Position numbers and translations under genes: made by a program
From: Varroa destructor
Lineage: Eukaryota; Arthropoda; Arachnida; Mesostigmata; Varroidae
Assembly: GCF_002443255.2 (NCBI RefSeq)
Contig: NW_019211455.1
Coordinates: 8,961,959-9,025,958 of the forward strand
Direction of reading: 5' to 3'
Length of the DNA: 64,000 nucleotides
Shown here: in pieces, positions 1 through 12,500 of the stretch
How the letters are laid out: every line of letters starts with the position of its first letter
Position numbering within the stretch: the first letter of the stretch is position 1
Notes under the pieces: generated by a model
The model's database searches: none
Told to the model about the DNA's origin: nothing
What the model saw: only the letters and a program-made list of their open reading frames with translations

Positions 1-205
1 ACAATCTGGCTTGGGGCCGGGGCCGTACAAGACCTGGGGGAAACAACAAGGCTTGCTGCTTCTTCAGAGCAACTTCTCGGTTTTCCTCCATATACCGTCG
101 TCGGTAGCACGAGAAACCCCGTGGTCGGTCCACCCGCAGGGGTCGATTGTTGCTGGTATTATCGTTGCCCTCTGCGCCGTTAGTTTACCTACAATCGTTC
201 CGTGT
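1..205 (+). CDS. possible partial exon at left edge
   Basis: The first 205 bases are GC-richer than the following DNA and end at a good splice donor, gtgagt at 206-211. Two plus-strand frames stay open over most of the stretch. The one starting at 11 runs into the donor at a codon boundary and ends in a hydrophobic stretch (GSIVAGIIVALCAVSLPTIV) that could be a membrane segment. The second frame is open from base 1 to about 180. I do not recognise either product, and the acceptor would lie outside the window. It could be coding, 5' UTR or chance. Confidence 0.18.
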
Positions 206-3200
206 GTGAGTAAAAACAACAGCGAAGTTGCCGGGCCTGTAAGCCATGATTAATGTTAGCGGTAGACGCTTGTCAGTCAGGGTTATTGGACATTGCATAG
301 ACAACGTATGAATATCGCATGCATTCTTCGAAAGAGCAGCAATGCTTGTACTAGCTATAATACTAACAACAGGCAAATAGTATCTTGCGCAAGCGTGCGG
401 CAATTGACTGACAGATTGTTAGTCAACTCGATAAACCTGCCTTAGCACCACAGGAGGCCAAAGTCGGAGTTCCATTTCTGTTGCTGTTACCGATTCTGTG
501 ATCCTATAGGAAATGGGCCGTTGTCTAACTTTAGACTGCAGCAAATTGGCGAACGGGACATTCTTAGCGTTCGCTGATCGCTTCGACGTTGTGGGAACGT
601 CCGATGCGGCTATCTATCGCAGAAAGATAGAATCAGATAGGAAGCTGCGTAACACCACGCGCAATACGAGGAGTGGACATCGCGAAAGACGATAAACTTC
701 GAATGCTACTGATATGCTACGCAGCATGCTAGAACTAGAAGATTTGAGCTGTTATAGAGTTACACAAATAAAATATGGACCGATATGGGCAGGACCGTGG
801 TTTTGACGCTAATGACGATTCGACTAAGTTAGGATTTGTCCTGTATCAATGTGTTTCTTAGAACAATTTTTCTTGCCAAGGGAGAGGAGGGAGAACGGAG
901 TTTTGAAGACCAGCGGCTTCAGTTCGATTAAGCTCAGTGATCCCATGCAGAAATACTGAAGATGTAACGTTAATAACACAACTGTTGCCGGTATGAAGGG
1001 CCGATGATCACCCGCTGCGATGTTGCTAGGAGATATTCCATACCTTTCCTGGTTAAGCAGATATCTGTCTGCTTAGCCGCGAAGTTGAACGGATGATTTC
1101 ATTAGGCCGAATTCATTTGACCATTGCGCTCGAGCAAACCTATCCTATACGTTTTCGACATGTTATAATTGGAATGTTCATATCTTGATGTGATTATGTA
1201 TTAAATCAATTTACAGCGTGAAACGCTGCTTTTAATACGACATTTTCGCTCCATTGTCCAAACTGGAGTCCAATTAATTCTTTTCTCTGAACCTTTTGAG
1301 TAAATGGTTAGACAAGATTATAACTGACCATGTGAAACGATCCTGTGGTGATTGTTGTAAAACCGTAAGATCGGATATGCATTAGTTTGTTCCATACTGG
1401 CAATATCAGAAAAAATGACAAACCCCTCAGTGCCTGGTCGGAGTCAGGGCTAGCTATGTAAGAAAGATCCGAAGCGTATATGGCTTCCACGCAAATAGAT
1501 TAAATTTGCCTGTCTCCGGTAAAATCGTCGCCGAATCTTAATTTCTATCGCTATTATTAGAAAACTTATTTTAGGCACATTTACGACATATTAATGATCC
1601 GAATCTTATGATAATACCATGATCTTCCCGATATTGCCCTGCTTTATAACGGCGAGTGGACGGAATCAAAAAGCTAGATTTGAGGTCGTGTTTATTTGAA
1701 AAATGCCACAAAATATATAGTATAATAGTGCATTAAGTTGATACAAAAACATTGATCGACATTACTTTTTACCTTTGCGATTAGAGCTGTTTTCGTCATT
1801 TGTTGCTACCCATTATTATGCAAAGTGCTGAAGGCAATGACTAGAAGAATCAGCGACAATCAACGAATTTATGAAGAAGACTTCCCTTGATTGCTACAGC
1901 TTCCCCGCCGCCCCAGAACCACTCCGTTGAAAATCATATTATTTTACGTTCGTTTGATTAGACAAGTACAATATTATTACGAACTCTTGTTTTTGCTCGC
2001 GTTGAAGGCGTTCTATATTAAGGCACAATCATAAATGCCGTAGAAAGAATGCTTAAGGCGAGCAAGAATTAGGCTCAGATCATGTTGATCTCGATAGATC
2101 TTCAATAGTTTATCGTTAGTCTACTGAAAGTTATTCGTCTGCAAACGCATTGGCAATACATCAATTTTTATTCGAAAACAGATTCAGCTCACAACAAACG
2201 TCAGAGATACGTAATTTTTATTGTATCTCTCTAATCTATTATATATTTCAGCTAATGTTATAGGCCTGTGTCGCTTTGTGGTATCATGAAGGCTTATTAT
2301 TATTATTACTCTTATGTGAAGTAACAATTAAAATACTGTTAGCTTTTTCCAGAAATAAAATTCAATATACCTCATATTTTATTTTGGCGCTCACGAGTCT
2401 ACCTAACCTACTACCTATTTAAATGTTGGCTTCTTGATCATTTTCAGGTAACGACGATAAATGATGTCAAATCACGCGGCATTTATTTTGTGTACTGATA
2501 TGATAGACGATTCTTCCTAGCGATTTGCAGAAATCGATAGAAAAACAGCGAACCGGAATTTCACCGACTCGTACAAGACGCATAGGTGTTTTAGTAAATT
2601 TTTTTTAGTTCACTTGTTTCTTCTTATCTGCACCGTTGACGCTAGCGACTCTTCGTCTTCCATATAAGTAATCGAATTCAGTATAGGCGTTGATGCAGCA
2701 TTAAATCAGTTTGTTATCTTTTTAATTATTTACTTATCGTAGTCGAATATATCGTTAAATAGTCTAGAAATAATTTTTTTTCCTATTAAAATAGGCGTAC
2801 GGCAGATTAATGAATTTCTAGTACAACGTTCAAGCGATAGGTGTCAAAGCGCTGTCTAGCATGGAGGAAATTGACGACGATCGAACATGAAGCAGCTGTA
2901 CATTTTTCCGTAATATTTATTATTATAGGTCATCAATATCGAATTATTCACTTATACAGAATAGAGTAGCCTTAGGTCAGGTACGGCTGTGGGCATAGGA
3001 CACGAAACGTTTGTTAATTAATTGCGATCGACGTCGAAACAGAAAACAGTGATCGTAATTGCGCATATATGTATATACGACGCACCTGGAAAAATACGCT
3101 TCAATGAAGCTTCCGAATAGAAGACGGGTATTAAAGATATCCGAAGTCTGCTATTGGCCCATATTCAATGTTTACTGTGTACCCTCGCATTTCGTATCTC

Positions 3201-4335
3201 GAGCAGACGTATGTGACCTAATGTTATCTAACCAATCGTTTTTAGTGAAGAGATCTATGTGAGACGCACATCCATGAAGCCTTTGGAAAGAAGTAAAGCA
3301 AAAAAGAATGCGTCTTAAATTAGCAACAAGTAGACGATGAAGCATTTTAGATATAGAAGTCAATCGAAAGCCCCTTAAAATTCGCATCTCACGTAGCAAC
3401 CTATTTCCATTCGAATATCTAGAGACGCTATGCCAGTCCGAACAGACAAAAGTGACTAAGGCTGCTTGAGGTTTTCTTATGTAACGTTGTGCTGCAGGAA
3501 TTTACTAAGGTCATTTGCCCTGTTGAGTCAAAAGCATTCCAAGGACAATGCACGGGCTAGCAAGAATATGATTGTTATTATTATGCATTCGTATATATTC
3601 CGCATCTTCTCCCGCAGGAACTCAGCGATATACGCTTACTTGATTGTACTGGATATGCCAAAAACACCACTGTACTTGTAGCATAGTAACAACAATTGCT
3701 GAGTGACACGACACTGATATTGCTGCTGCTAATAGATAGAGGGTTTCTATTTACCGACTAATGGATTTCTTTACGACGAATATACAAATAGTAAACCAAC
3801 TGTACGCTAGACAAGTTGGCTCGGCCGAGGCATCGTTGTTTCGCTATTGGGTGAGCACCCGCCATTTTTTTCCGAAAGCCTTAGCTTATGTACAGGCTCT
3901 ACAGAGATGAGTGGATTCTATATTCGACACGAAAGGCTTAACTTGCCTTTGTGTCAAGGTTTTGTAAGCTTCGAGTCTTGGGTTTGATGAGCATTGTTTC
4001 GCGACCTAGAATAGACATTTATGTAAGAAAGAAAAACGTTAATTGCACTAGTCCTAAAATAATAAATCGGAAGTCGTGTGAATGGCATAGGTGCAAGACG
4101 TTAAATACGTCGCGGCGGAAAATGACAAAGATGGCCCATAGTGTCCTGACCCAGTGCCGTCCGATGCGATCCCATTAAATAAAGAAGCAGCAGCAGCGAA
4201 ATGTGAAGGCTATTGTCGCCTCTACACGCTGCCCGTATCATGCCATCATCTCACCTCCACATCATCATTTGAGTCAGTAAGATGCAATGTGTCGAAAGCA
4301 GCCGTAAGCGTCTTGCCGCTAATTCAGTGTACGGT
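206..4335. other. non-coding stretch, no gene recognised
   Basis: AT-rich sequence with stops in all frames. The open frames here are short (about 60-75 codons), have unremarkable composition and match no family I know. It is probably intergenic or intronic. Confidence 0.6.
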
Positions 4336-4626
4336 TCATATAGAGTACTGACGTTCATCACGGCTGGGGGTTGTTTCATCAGCAGCAGCCACTGCCCCTT
4401 GCTCCATAACCATTTGACCACCTGTCGTCTGTTCGCAACATGCACACATGCCCTTAGAAGTTTTACTTTTTTTCTTCATTCGTTTGATGGCGTATCTCGA
4501 GCGACTTGTTTGGATCCCTTTAGCTGCTAAATGATCTTTGTGTCGTTTAATTATCGCTCGCGGTAGCAGCGGCCTCCGACTGCCAAGCATTTGGCAGCGT
4601 GTCAGTTCGAAGGATCCTGCCGGCAT
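4336..4626 (-). CDS. weak candidate small basic ORF, 96 aa
   Basis: A minus-strand ATG frame of 96 codons in a GC-richer patch. The middle is strongly basic (KRMKKKSK) and is followed by a CACCEQ stretch and a neutral tail. The start has A at -3. Overlapping plus-strand frames are also open over part of this patch, so base composition alone could explain the openness. No family is recognised; it could be an exon, a small gene or chance. Confidence 0.13.
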   Translation of the reverse strand: MPAGSFELTRCQMLGSRRPLLPRAIIKRHKDHLAAKGIQTSRSRYAIKRMKKKSKTSKGMCACCEQTTGGQMVMEQGAVAAADETTPSRDERQYSI

Positions 4627-5912
4627 GCTGTTGTCTAGTGCCAGTAACTAAGGCGCGTCCCTATTTGTTTTGTAGCGTGAATACGACGCCCACTGCGGCA
4701 CGCAGCGGACGCTGATGACTCTGCTCTTCACGTATCCTGGCTCCAATTAAAATGCTACTGATGCTGATAAAAAGAAACCCTGATCTGAATGAATCTTAAC
4801 GCCCGCAAACGTGTGAGTCGGCGGGCGGAAAAGTTGCTTCGCCTCATCACGTAGGTGTTACAGGACCTGCAGCAGCAGCAGCAGCAACTATATATAATAT
4901 AATAATTTGCGTAGCCATAACGTGAGTCGAAGCACAAATGAGTCCTTCAAATGATGCATCGGGTATAGCCCCGCCGCTTGTCATATCGTCGTTGTGCAGA
5001 CAAGCTGATCTGAATTGACGAAATCTGCAACCCAATGCCAAGTTGACCCGCCTTCACGGCCTGGTTCAGTGCTAGCAGCCTTAACAATTTATCTTTGTAT
5101 CAAATTCACCTCCTTTAATAAATCAAACGAAATAGAAAAAAACGAGAACCGAACTAAATGACACCAAACGAATAGAACGGAAAGTACGCAGACGACCACT
5201 ACCGGCCGGCTTTTGCTGCTTTTTTTACAATCAGCGTCATCTAAATGGAAAGAATAGTGCCAGATAGATGGCTGTTCATGGTTGTCATATGAAGGGCCTT
5301 CGTTTTTGGCGTAATGTCTAGTCCTCCTTGTCGAGCTCAATTCAGGATCCTCGGTCAGGTAACACGTACGAATGAAAGGCTCAGAGGCTTACAGATAGAG
5401 GAAGTCGAATTGGGCCAGGCGGCAGGTAGTTGCAGCAACACCAGGCGAGTTGTTCAGTAACTGCTATTGCTGTACCAACCATTTGCTGATCGTTCGTATC
5501 TGCCCCTGCAGAAATCGTAAATATACGGACGAACGCATAGAGACCGGAAATGGGCGAGCGAGCGAGCGAGCGAGCGTCGTTCAAGCAGATGATATCTGAA
5601 TGGTGGATGCACCAAACGGACCGTTTTCCTTTCTGGTCACTTACGGAATACACAACTGGAACAAAGGCGGCTATAGAGCTAGTTAATTTCAATATCCAAG
5701 CTACAGCTCTATATATATATATGAAACACGGCGAACATTAATATCATACTTTATGATGATAAAGGTGCAGTGTTGGCAACATTAGAAATCTGTTTGTTCA
5801 CTTAGATATCGTCTGGGTTTTTCACAAATCAGAGATCACAAAATGTGAGTGATTTATGAATATGAGTTCCATCCTGGAACTATAACGAGAGAGGCAACTA
5901 GCCGTATGAATA
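4627..5912. other. non-coding stretch with microsatellites
   Basis: No gene seen. It holds a CAG run at 4,869-4,886 and a GCGA run at 5,554-5,576. At about 5,771-5,795 there is a TTGGCAAC-containing stretch resembling the start of some mariner terminal repeats, upstream of the mariner fossil. I could not find its inverted partner downstream. Confidence 0.5.
5554..5576. repeat. (GCGA)n microsatellite
   Basis: About six tandem GCGA units are read directly in the sequence. The run makes the surrounding minus-strand frame look open, but no gene is supported there. Confidence 0.9.
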
Positions 5913-6754
5913 TTGTATGGTCAAGGTTTTACTATTAGAAACGCCGCGAGCTACTGGAACACATGCAAGGAGAATATTTTGAATTTAAAGACGGCTCTCA
6001 AGAAACCCCGTCGAAAAGGCGCTTTTCGAAGAGTTAAGAGCTGTAGTGGCTTATCGACTTATCTCAAAGTGCCGAATGATATAAATGAGGATCAAACACA
6101 GAAACGTGTAGACGTTTGTTTATTTTTTCCCTCACACTACAACAGTAATTCACTCTCTCACGGAAATGTAATCTGTGATGAAAAATTGATTTTCTACAAT
6201 AATCGTAGATGGTCACATCAGTCAGTGCATGCAGCAGAACTCTCAGGATATCACCCTAAAGTAAATGTAGGGCTACAAAAGCTTACGGCGTCTCTTCGGT
6301 AACCTAATACAGGTGTTATGCATTAGAGCTTTATGAGTTTTGGTTTGCCAGTTACGACTGAACTAGTCTGTCAGCAATTGAAGAAGATGACAAAGTTTAA
6401 GCATAGAAGATTAAGCAGCCAAGATTAGTGCACGAAGATAAGGAACAAAGGTAAGGCACCTCTAAAGCTTGACCTTACATTTCAATAACCCTGGTGAAAA
6501 AATGTGCGAGTTACAATTAAAGGATCTCTGTCATCCACTATATCCGCCGAACATTACTTAAACAAACGACCATTTTGTCAAAATTTCGGGAACTCCTAGA
6601 AAACTAGAAAAATTATTCAGATCTCAATATAAGATTGAAATTGCTTTTTGGAACTTCATAGACTTTTGTACCCCACACTTCTACAGCAACGGGATATATA
6701 AGCTACCATCTATATATATATAAGAAGGCCATGAATGGTACAGATTTTGATTAA
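5913..6754 (+). pseudogene. decayed mariner-family transposase
   Basis: This is a fossil of a Tc1/mariner-superfamily transposase, the enzyme that cuts and pastes the element at TA sites. Recognisable blocks appear in the family's order. YGQG and a helix-turn-helix-like tail start near 5,916; FEFKDG lies in a shifted frame near 5,975. LKVPNDINEDQTQKRVDVC precedes CDEKLIFYNNRR, where the first catalytic Asp is at 6,177-6,179. Next comes TTELVCQQLKKMTK (about 6,354). In another frame, CHPLYPPNIT is followed by the aligned third Asp at about 6,568, and WNFIDFCTPHFYSNGIYKLP and KAMNG end at a stop at 6,752-6,754. There are in-frame stops (for example 6,300-6,302) and at least two frame changes. 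The length is about 840 nt against roughly 1,040 for an intact mariner, with the N-terminus missing or unreadable. It cannot make an active enzyme. No terminal repeats could be paired with confidence. Confidence 0.82.
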
Positions 6755-7536
6755 GAACGAATAAACTAAGCCTGTAAAAAAGCTTGAAACAGCGTCGTTT
6801 ACCATGTCACGTCTCACACTGCATTTTCGCAGGTGTTAGAAGTGTCATTGTTAATGGTCACGTTTCTCAAATATAACCACCATCCACAACGATTACAGCT
6901 TCATTTCTGGACTTACACAATAAAGTAGTTATTTTCAAAATATTCCTTCTTTTATTTGCAAATAAATTTTTGATAGCGACCGTGAGACGGACATCGGCAG
7001 GCGTAAACTCGCTGAAGTGTCGCTCACATACGTTACATACAAAAAAATTCCAGCGGAATTAAATTTTAGGCTGATAGCAGATCCAAGGTCCTAAAAATAT
7101 AACAGCTCGAAACGATCGAAAACTTCAAGAAGCACAAACATTTTTAGAAAGACTAACCACTGCAGCTCGTCTGGACGACCCGATTAGCAATTAGTATTCC
7201 CTTCCCTGAAACTTTAATTTCCGTATTAACAACTTAGGTGATCGCAAATTTTCAAGACCCTTAACTCTGACTTATAGCTTAGAGGATTTTCCGGTTTACC
7301 TCATAAAAGTCTTGCGTTTTCAGAAGTCGCGTGAAAGAAACGTTCTTAATTTCGATGAGGGTCCGTTCAGTACGAAAAAATTAAAGAGTCAGTAATCTTA
7401 ATTCAAATCCTATGGCTCGCCATGACAAGTTTGTTGTTTTATTTCAATTAAAATTGACTTTTATCTAGCGCCACAAATAGTCGACGAAAACATACCCATT
7501 ATGATAATCAGCCCTCCTTAAATCTAAATATACTGT

Positions 7537-7584
7537 CCTATGAACCTGTGTTATATATATATATATATAACACAGGTTCATAGG
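7537..7584. repeat. perfect 48-bp palindrome with TA core
   Basis: Bases 7,537-7,560 are the exact reverse complement of 7,561-7,584. The arms begin cctatgaacctgtgtta and the centre is a run of alternating TA. One G-T pair (7,536/7,585) and one G-C pair (7,535/7,586) extend it slightly. It can form a hairpin or cruciform with almost no loop. It may be the footprint of a foldback or MITE-like element, or a TA microsatellite that expanded inside an older inverted repeat. It is not part of a recognised gene. Confidence 0.95.
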
Positions 7585-9492
7585 GCTCTGATATGATATA
7601 TATGGTGTGCTTTATGGTTTAATATGTATAGCGTCGTACTGGAGTTGTACTGCTGTAGGTGCCGCCACCTTTGATACAAACGCTTCTGGAGGTCTTACAG
7701 GGCCAAATACTTTTTTCTGAACTTAACTAAAAATGAGCAGATTTTTTCACATACGATCTATTGATCAAGGCAAGCGTTACCTGTATGAGCTATCGTTGAA
7801 ACAAGTACCTAAAACGGTTTTTTTTTCACCTTTACGGTTATCTGCGTTGATAAAGCATTTACTTACTACCGTAAATAATGATTAGACTTCATCATCAATT
7901 ATTCTGAGCTATTTTGACAAGTCTGGCGGTTATTCTTGATAGGGCAGGCACGGGATTCTTGCAGAATACGTAACCAGAAAAAAGCCAACATCGTAAAACT
8001 AATTGAAACGTATTTGGATTATATAGTTTTTATAAGTTGGTATAGACTAGAACTAACCTATGTTGTGCTAGAATCAGAAGACTACGATATTTCAATATAC
8101 AAATTGTTGTACAGCTCGTATGAGTATTATTATTATTAATACAAAGATATTGTTTCAACTCAATATGTAAGTGCATATGCATTTGGAATGTCACTCCTCT
8201 ATCGATTTGTAGACTCTAATGCATAGCTAAGTTGAAGTTACACTGATGTGCCCAGCTTTTTTACGGGTCTCGACTAATATAACTAAACTATAATAATAAG
8301 TACAATTGCGTTATGCTTTAGAAAGACATATGCAGAGATTTAATTTGGCATCAGTCGAAATGGTCGTAACTGAATGACCACTACGCACGATCATTCATGG
8401 CTGAGTATACCGGTATCTTAACCCTCCTTTCTTGCACGTTCACGCCTGTTAATACTGAACACACGAGTTGAGCATACTTTAATTCCACTGCCGCCAGTCA
8501 GTTTCCAATCATTTGCCCATTTTGGGCTCTCGGTTGAATGGTTACATCGAAAATAGCACAGGCACTAATAGACACTAAATGATTTCGAATTAACATCAGT
8601 ATGCAGAAGCAAAAGTTTTACAGGTCTATAGGCCAAAAGGCGCGCCATTTCTGGGTTCGTTCGGTTTTCTTAGAACGCGCTTTTTGCGAATCATTTTTTT
8701 CCACCCAATTGTTGCTATTAAAACCCGTACATATTTGGAGCAGTAAGCCGAGGCGTATGTCACGTCACCTCGCGTTTCGTTTGACCAAGCGCCGTTCCGC
8801 TGTCACGTATATTGTCACCTTCTCTTGAAATGAACAATATGAATAAACAGGAAGGTGATGGTTAATAGGACGGCCCCATTTTTCTCTTGTGGTAACCGTA
8901 ATTAACATAACGACCTGAACAAGGTCAGTTATTACTGATTAATTGTTAGTTCGTGTATTTTTTGTTATAGCACCGACTATCAATTTTTAAACAAAGGAGA
9001 GTCCCACTGAGATTTTCATTTCCCATTTCGCGGATAACAATCCTGCGCTCTGGATACTGCCACATTTCCCTTATGCCAGCAGCATTTTCAATAACGACGC
9101 AATAGCTATTATATGATCATTATGGGCGACAGGGAGTATTTACGACGAGCGTTTATTTTCCAGTATTTTCTTTAACACTGAGCCTTTATAGCGGTCGAAG
9201 GTGTTGCAGCACTGTGGCACTATCGCATAAATGGTTCAACATCTGTCGCAGCGTGGCTCACAGCAATTCTTGTTGTCATCGCTACTTTCGTTGTTGGATA
9301 CCCGAGTTTTGCCATGCTCTGTCACTTCACTAGATAGTATGACAGTGCTGGAACCAGGGGCGGAGACAATTCTAACAGGGATTTACTTCGACGTCGTTCT
9401 GAGAACCAAATGAAGAACTGGAGGAAAAAGAAAAATGCCATCTATTAATCCCTACCTGTCTACCTACTGTGTAAAACAAAACGACGGTACCA

Positions 9493-9538
9493 CGGCGGCG
9501 GCGGCGGCGGCAGCGGTGGCGCCGGCAGCAGCAGCAGA
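9493..9538. repeat. GCG/GCA trinucleotide repeat
   Basis: An imperfect run of GCG then GCA triplets. It reads as poly-Ala in both directions, which explains the alanine-rich frames over it. Confidence 0.85.
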
Positions 9539-12500
9539 AGCAACAGCAATAGCGCGCCAAAAAATCGAAACAAGAGTGGCGTCGAATGCTGCACTCATCT
9601 GATCATCGACATGCGATGCGTTTGCTGTCTGTAATTGTGATGTGGGTGATAAGGGAAGTGATGATCGTGATGAAAGGAAGAAATAAAAACAGGGGAAGCA
9701 AGTGCGCTGGAAGACCGCGAAGCGGTTAAAGCAGCAATGAGAACTGCAGGAGTCGACGGCTGTGATTTCAATTGGTGGGAACACTACCAGTGCTCGTGAA
9801 CGTTAGTGACAGCGTTTAGGTTAGATGCTAAGGGGATAAGCGAGTCTGACAGACGACGGACGACGAATCAGATTGCGGAAACATTCTGCTCAGTTTCATG
9901 GCAATGGCGCTGCCGACAATGATGGCAGTGATGATTTTCATGGAGATGACGAACAAGATGGTGGCTGCGGCTGGTGTCGCCGATGTTGCCGCTGTTGCAG
10001 GTGCTAATTGTGTCGAGAGAAGCTGGCAGTAGCTGGCTGCTAATGGTGGTATTTTACGAGCGGTTCGCTGGGGCTTTGGAAGCGCACGGGGGTATTGTAA
10101 CGGCATCGTTACTGGAAACATCCGATGAAAATAATCGTTAAAGTAGCAATCGTAATAATGGTAATCATCAATAGCAATCGAGATTCAACGCTAGCATCAG
10201 CGCGATAGTGGGTATACGAATACCAGCCACAGCAGCGGCATTATCAGTATGCATTGCATAAGCTTTTCCTTCCGTTCGTTCCCGCACCAATTTGTCATGC
10301 CGCTATACTGTAGCATCAATGGTGATAGCGCGACGACAGCTACATAGCCGCGCGTATTGTTGAGCATTATTCAGCTATAGCACCTCCAACAGCTGGATGT
10401 ATTATAGAATAAAATACTATTTAATGTATACTAACGAAAACATTCGGAAAATTTCATCTAACTTTTATGTCTGGCCTTTTCATTAGCGTCCAGTTCTCAC
10501 TCACTGTTTATCACAGAAGCTCACCTCAATTTATTCTGGGGCTTGTCACAGTTTATTTTCCAATTTACCAAAAAACCTGACAGACCACCATGAACCGATG
10601 GATAACGAAGACGATTAAAAGTAGAAATGGTATTTGCTGAAACATATATCATAATCACTCATTGACTATCAAGTACTCGATCGTTCAATGTGAGTGACTT
10701 GAAAAATAAAAAACTCAATAGGATTTTATTTTCTGTTTCTACTGACTAGGTGCGAGAAATATACTATTTTTTTTAAAAGAACGACATTTCACTATTTCAA
10801 CTGTCAAGTAATGATAATGCGTTCGGTGCGTGCCTAAAGCTAAATAATGACATCCTTATTCTATAATATAACAACCGTTTAATCTTTCAGAAATATGACG
10901 ATTCGCCTCCATAATGTTCCGTTGAGTGAAATGCTTGGCCGGAACTGTAAATTTTCACATAGTTTTAGCTATTTTCCTTCAGATAAGCGTATCCATGTTT
11001 GAGCCGCAAGAGCTGACTGAGACGTGCAGAGATTTGTCTTGTGCGTATGCCAGCAAATGACCATTGCATATATTCCCAGCGACTACCAATTGAACCATAG
11101 GCCCTTGTTGTTTTTCGTTCTTCGCTAGAATGTAGCATCTCGGTCCTTGGGTCCATAAACATAAATAATTAGTTACGTATTCCTTGTTGACCTTTGCTAT
11201 CCACTAAAAGACAACATATTGCATGCATACATATGTTACTTTCCCATCTAGCGGACTGAAATCTTAAATATGCAAGCGTTCCGGCATAACAGAACTATCA
11301 CCGGCCGCGCGCGATTGACCAGTGGCCATCGTTAACACCGTCGTGTGCCTTTCTTTTAGGGGTGTAAAAGCTACTGGGTACTTTGGCTCTCCTTACCTCT
11401 TGCCCCCCTCTACCTTATTGTGCAATTTTATTTAAAGAATGAATGTAGTTATACAAATAACCACCTAATAGGATACGCACTATATCGAATAGAAAAAAAA
11501 ATTAGCTACATTAGCGAAGGGTTTGAATTGGATAATGGCTATTCTTCTTTCTTTTTTGTTTGCTTGACCTTCGAAGGGAATATGATAGGAGGGGACAGAT
11601 AACGTTTGGGGGACGCGCCTTGTCGATCCAACTGTATGATAGATTACAACAAAACGATACCTTTGCTGGGTCTGAAACTTGCCACTAACGTTTCACCGTA
11701 CGTATGATAGCCATCAAGCAACCCACGTCCTTAGTGCTCCCGCTTGGTTGATTCGCATAATTCTGTGAACGCCGTAGAGATATACGTAACGGCAGTTTGG
11801 AGCTCCGCGCGTAGCAGTTCTACAATATCACCAGCTGCAGCCATCATCGTAGAAGCAGTTATTAGCAGCTGACTTTGGATTGGCGGAATAGCCATACGAT
11901 AAACGAATCTTTTGACTTTCCGCCACGTAACCACAGTTATACAGGCACTTCACTGCCGCTGCTGCTGCTGCTGTCACTGACTTTCTAAGGACGCCGTTGT
12001 TTTGTCGTTGGAATCCACTATGTCTTTTGCCGTTGAGATCAGTTGGACAGCAGTAACTGGCTGAATATGATGATATTAGTAGCTTCGAAAACGTCTGCTA
12101 AGCCAATCGCTGATCGCTGGCCAGTAACAGGGACGGTGAAACCGATCTGGTATGGGTGATCTTGGATTGGCTTTAGACCTCAATGACGGCATTGATCTTT
12201 TCGTCTCGAATTTTTTCTGTCGCTGAAATCTGCACGAGACTTTGACTGTGCCACCAGTTGGGTCAGTTCAAAGGTCATCTCAAGCCGGTTCTCCATGTGG
12301 GAGACACCACAGGACATGGTAGGACAAACAGTAATGATATGCAAGAATAAGGCTTAAGATATAAGGCGTACAAGAACGAAATTCGCTAAGAAACGAAAAA
12401 AAAAACGAGGGATTGTGTACCGATTGGCGAGCAGTTAACTACTGTTACAAATACTGACTCAAGCTGTATTAATGCTGCAAAAATAAAAACGTATCATTGG

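Noticed and set aside
9464..9784. Alanine-rich 106-codon minus-strand frame
   Set aside because: Produced by the GCG/GCA triplet repeat at 9,493-9,538.
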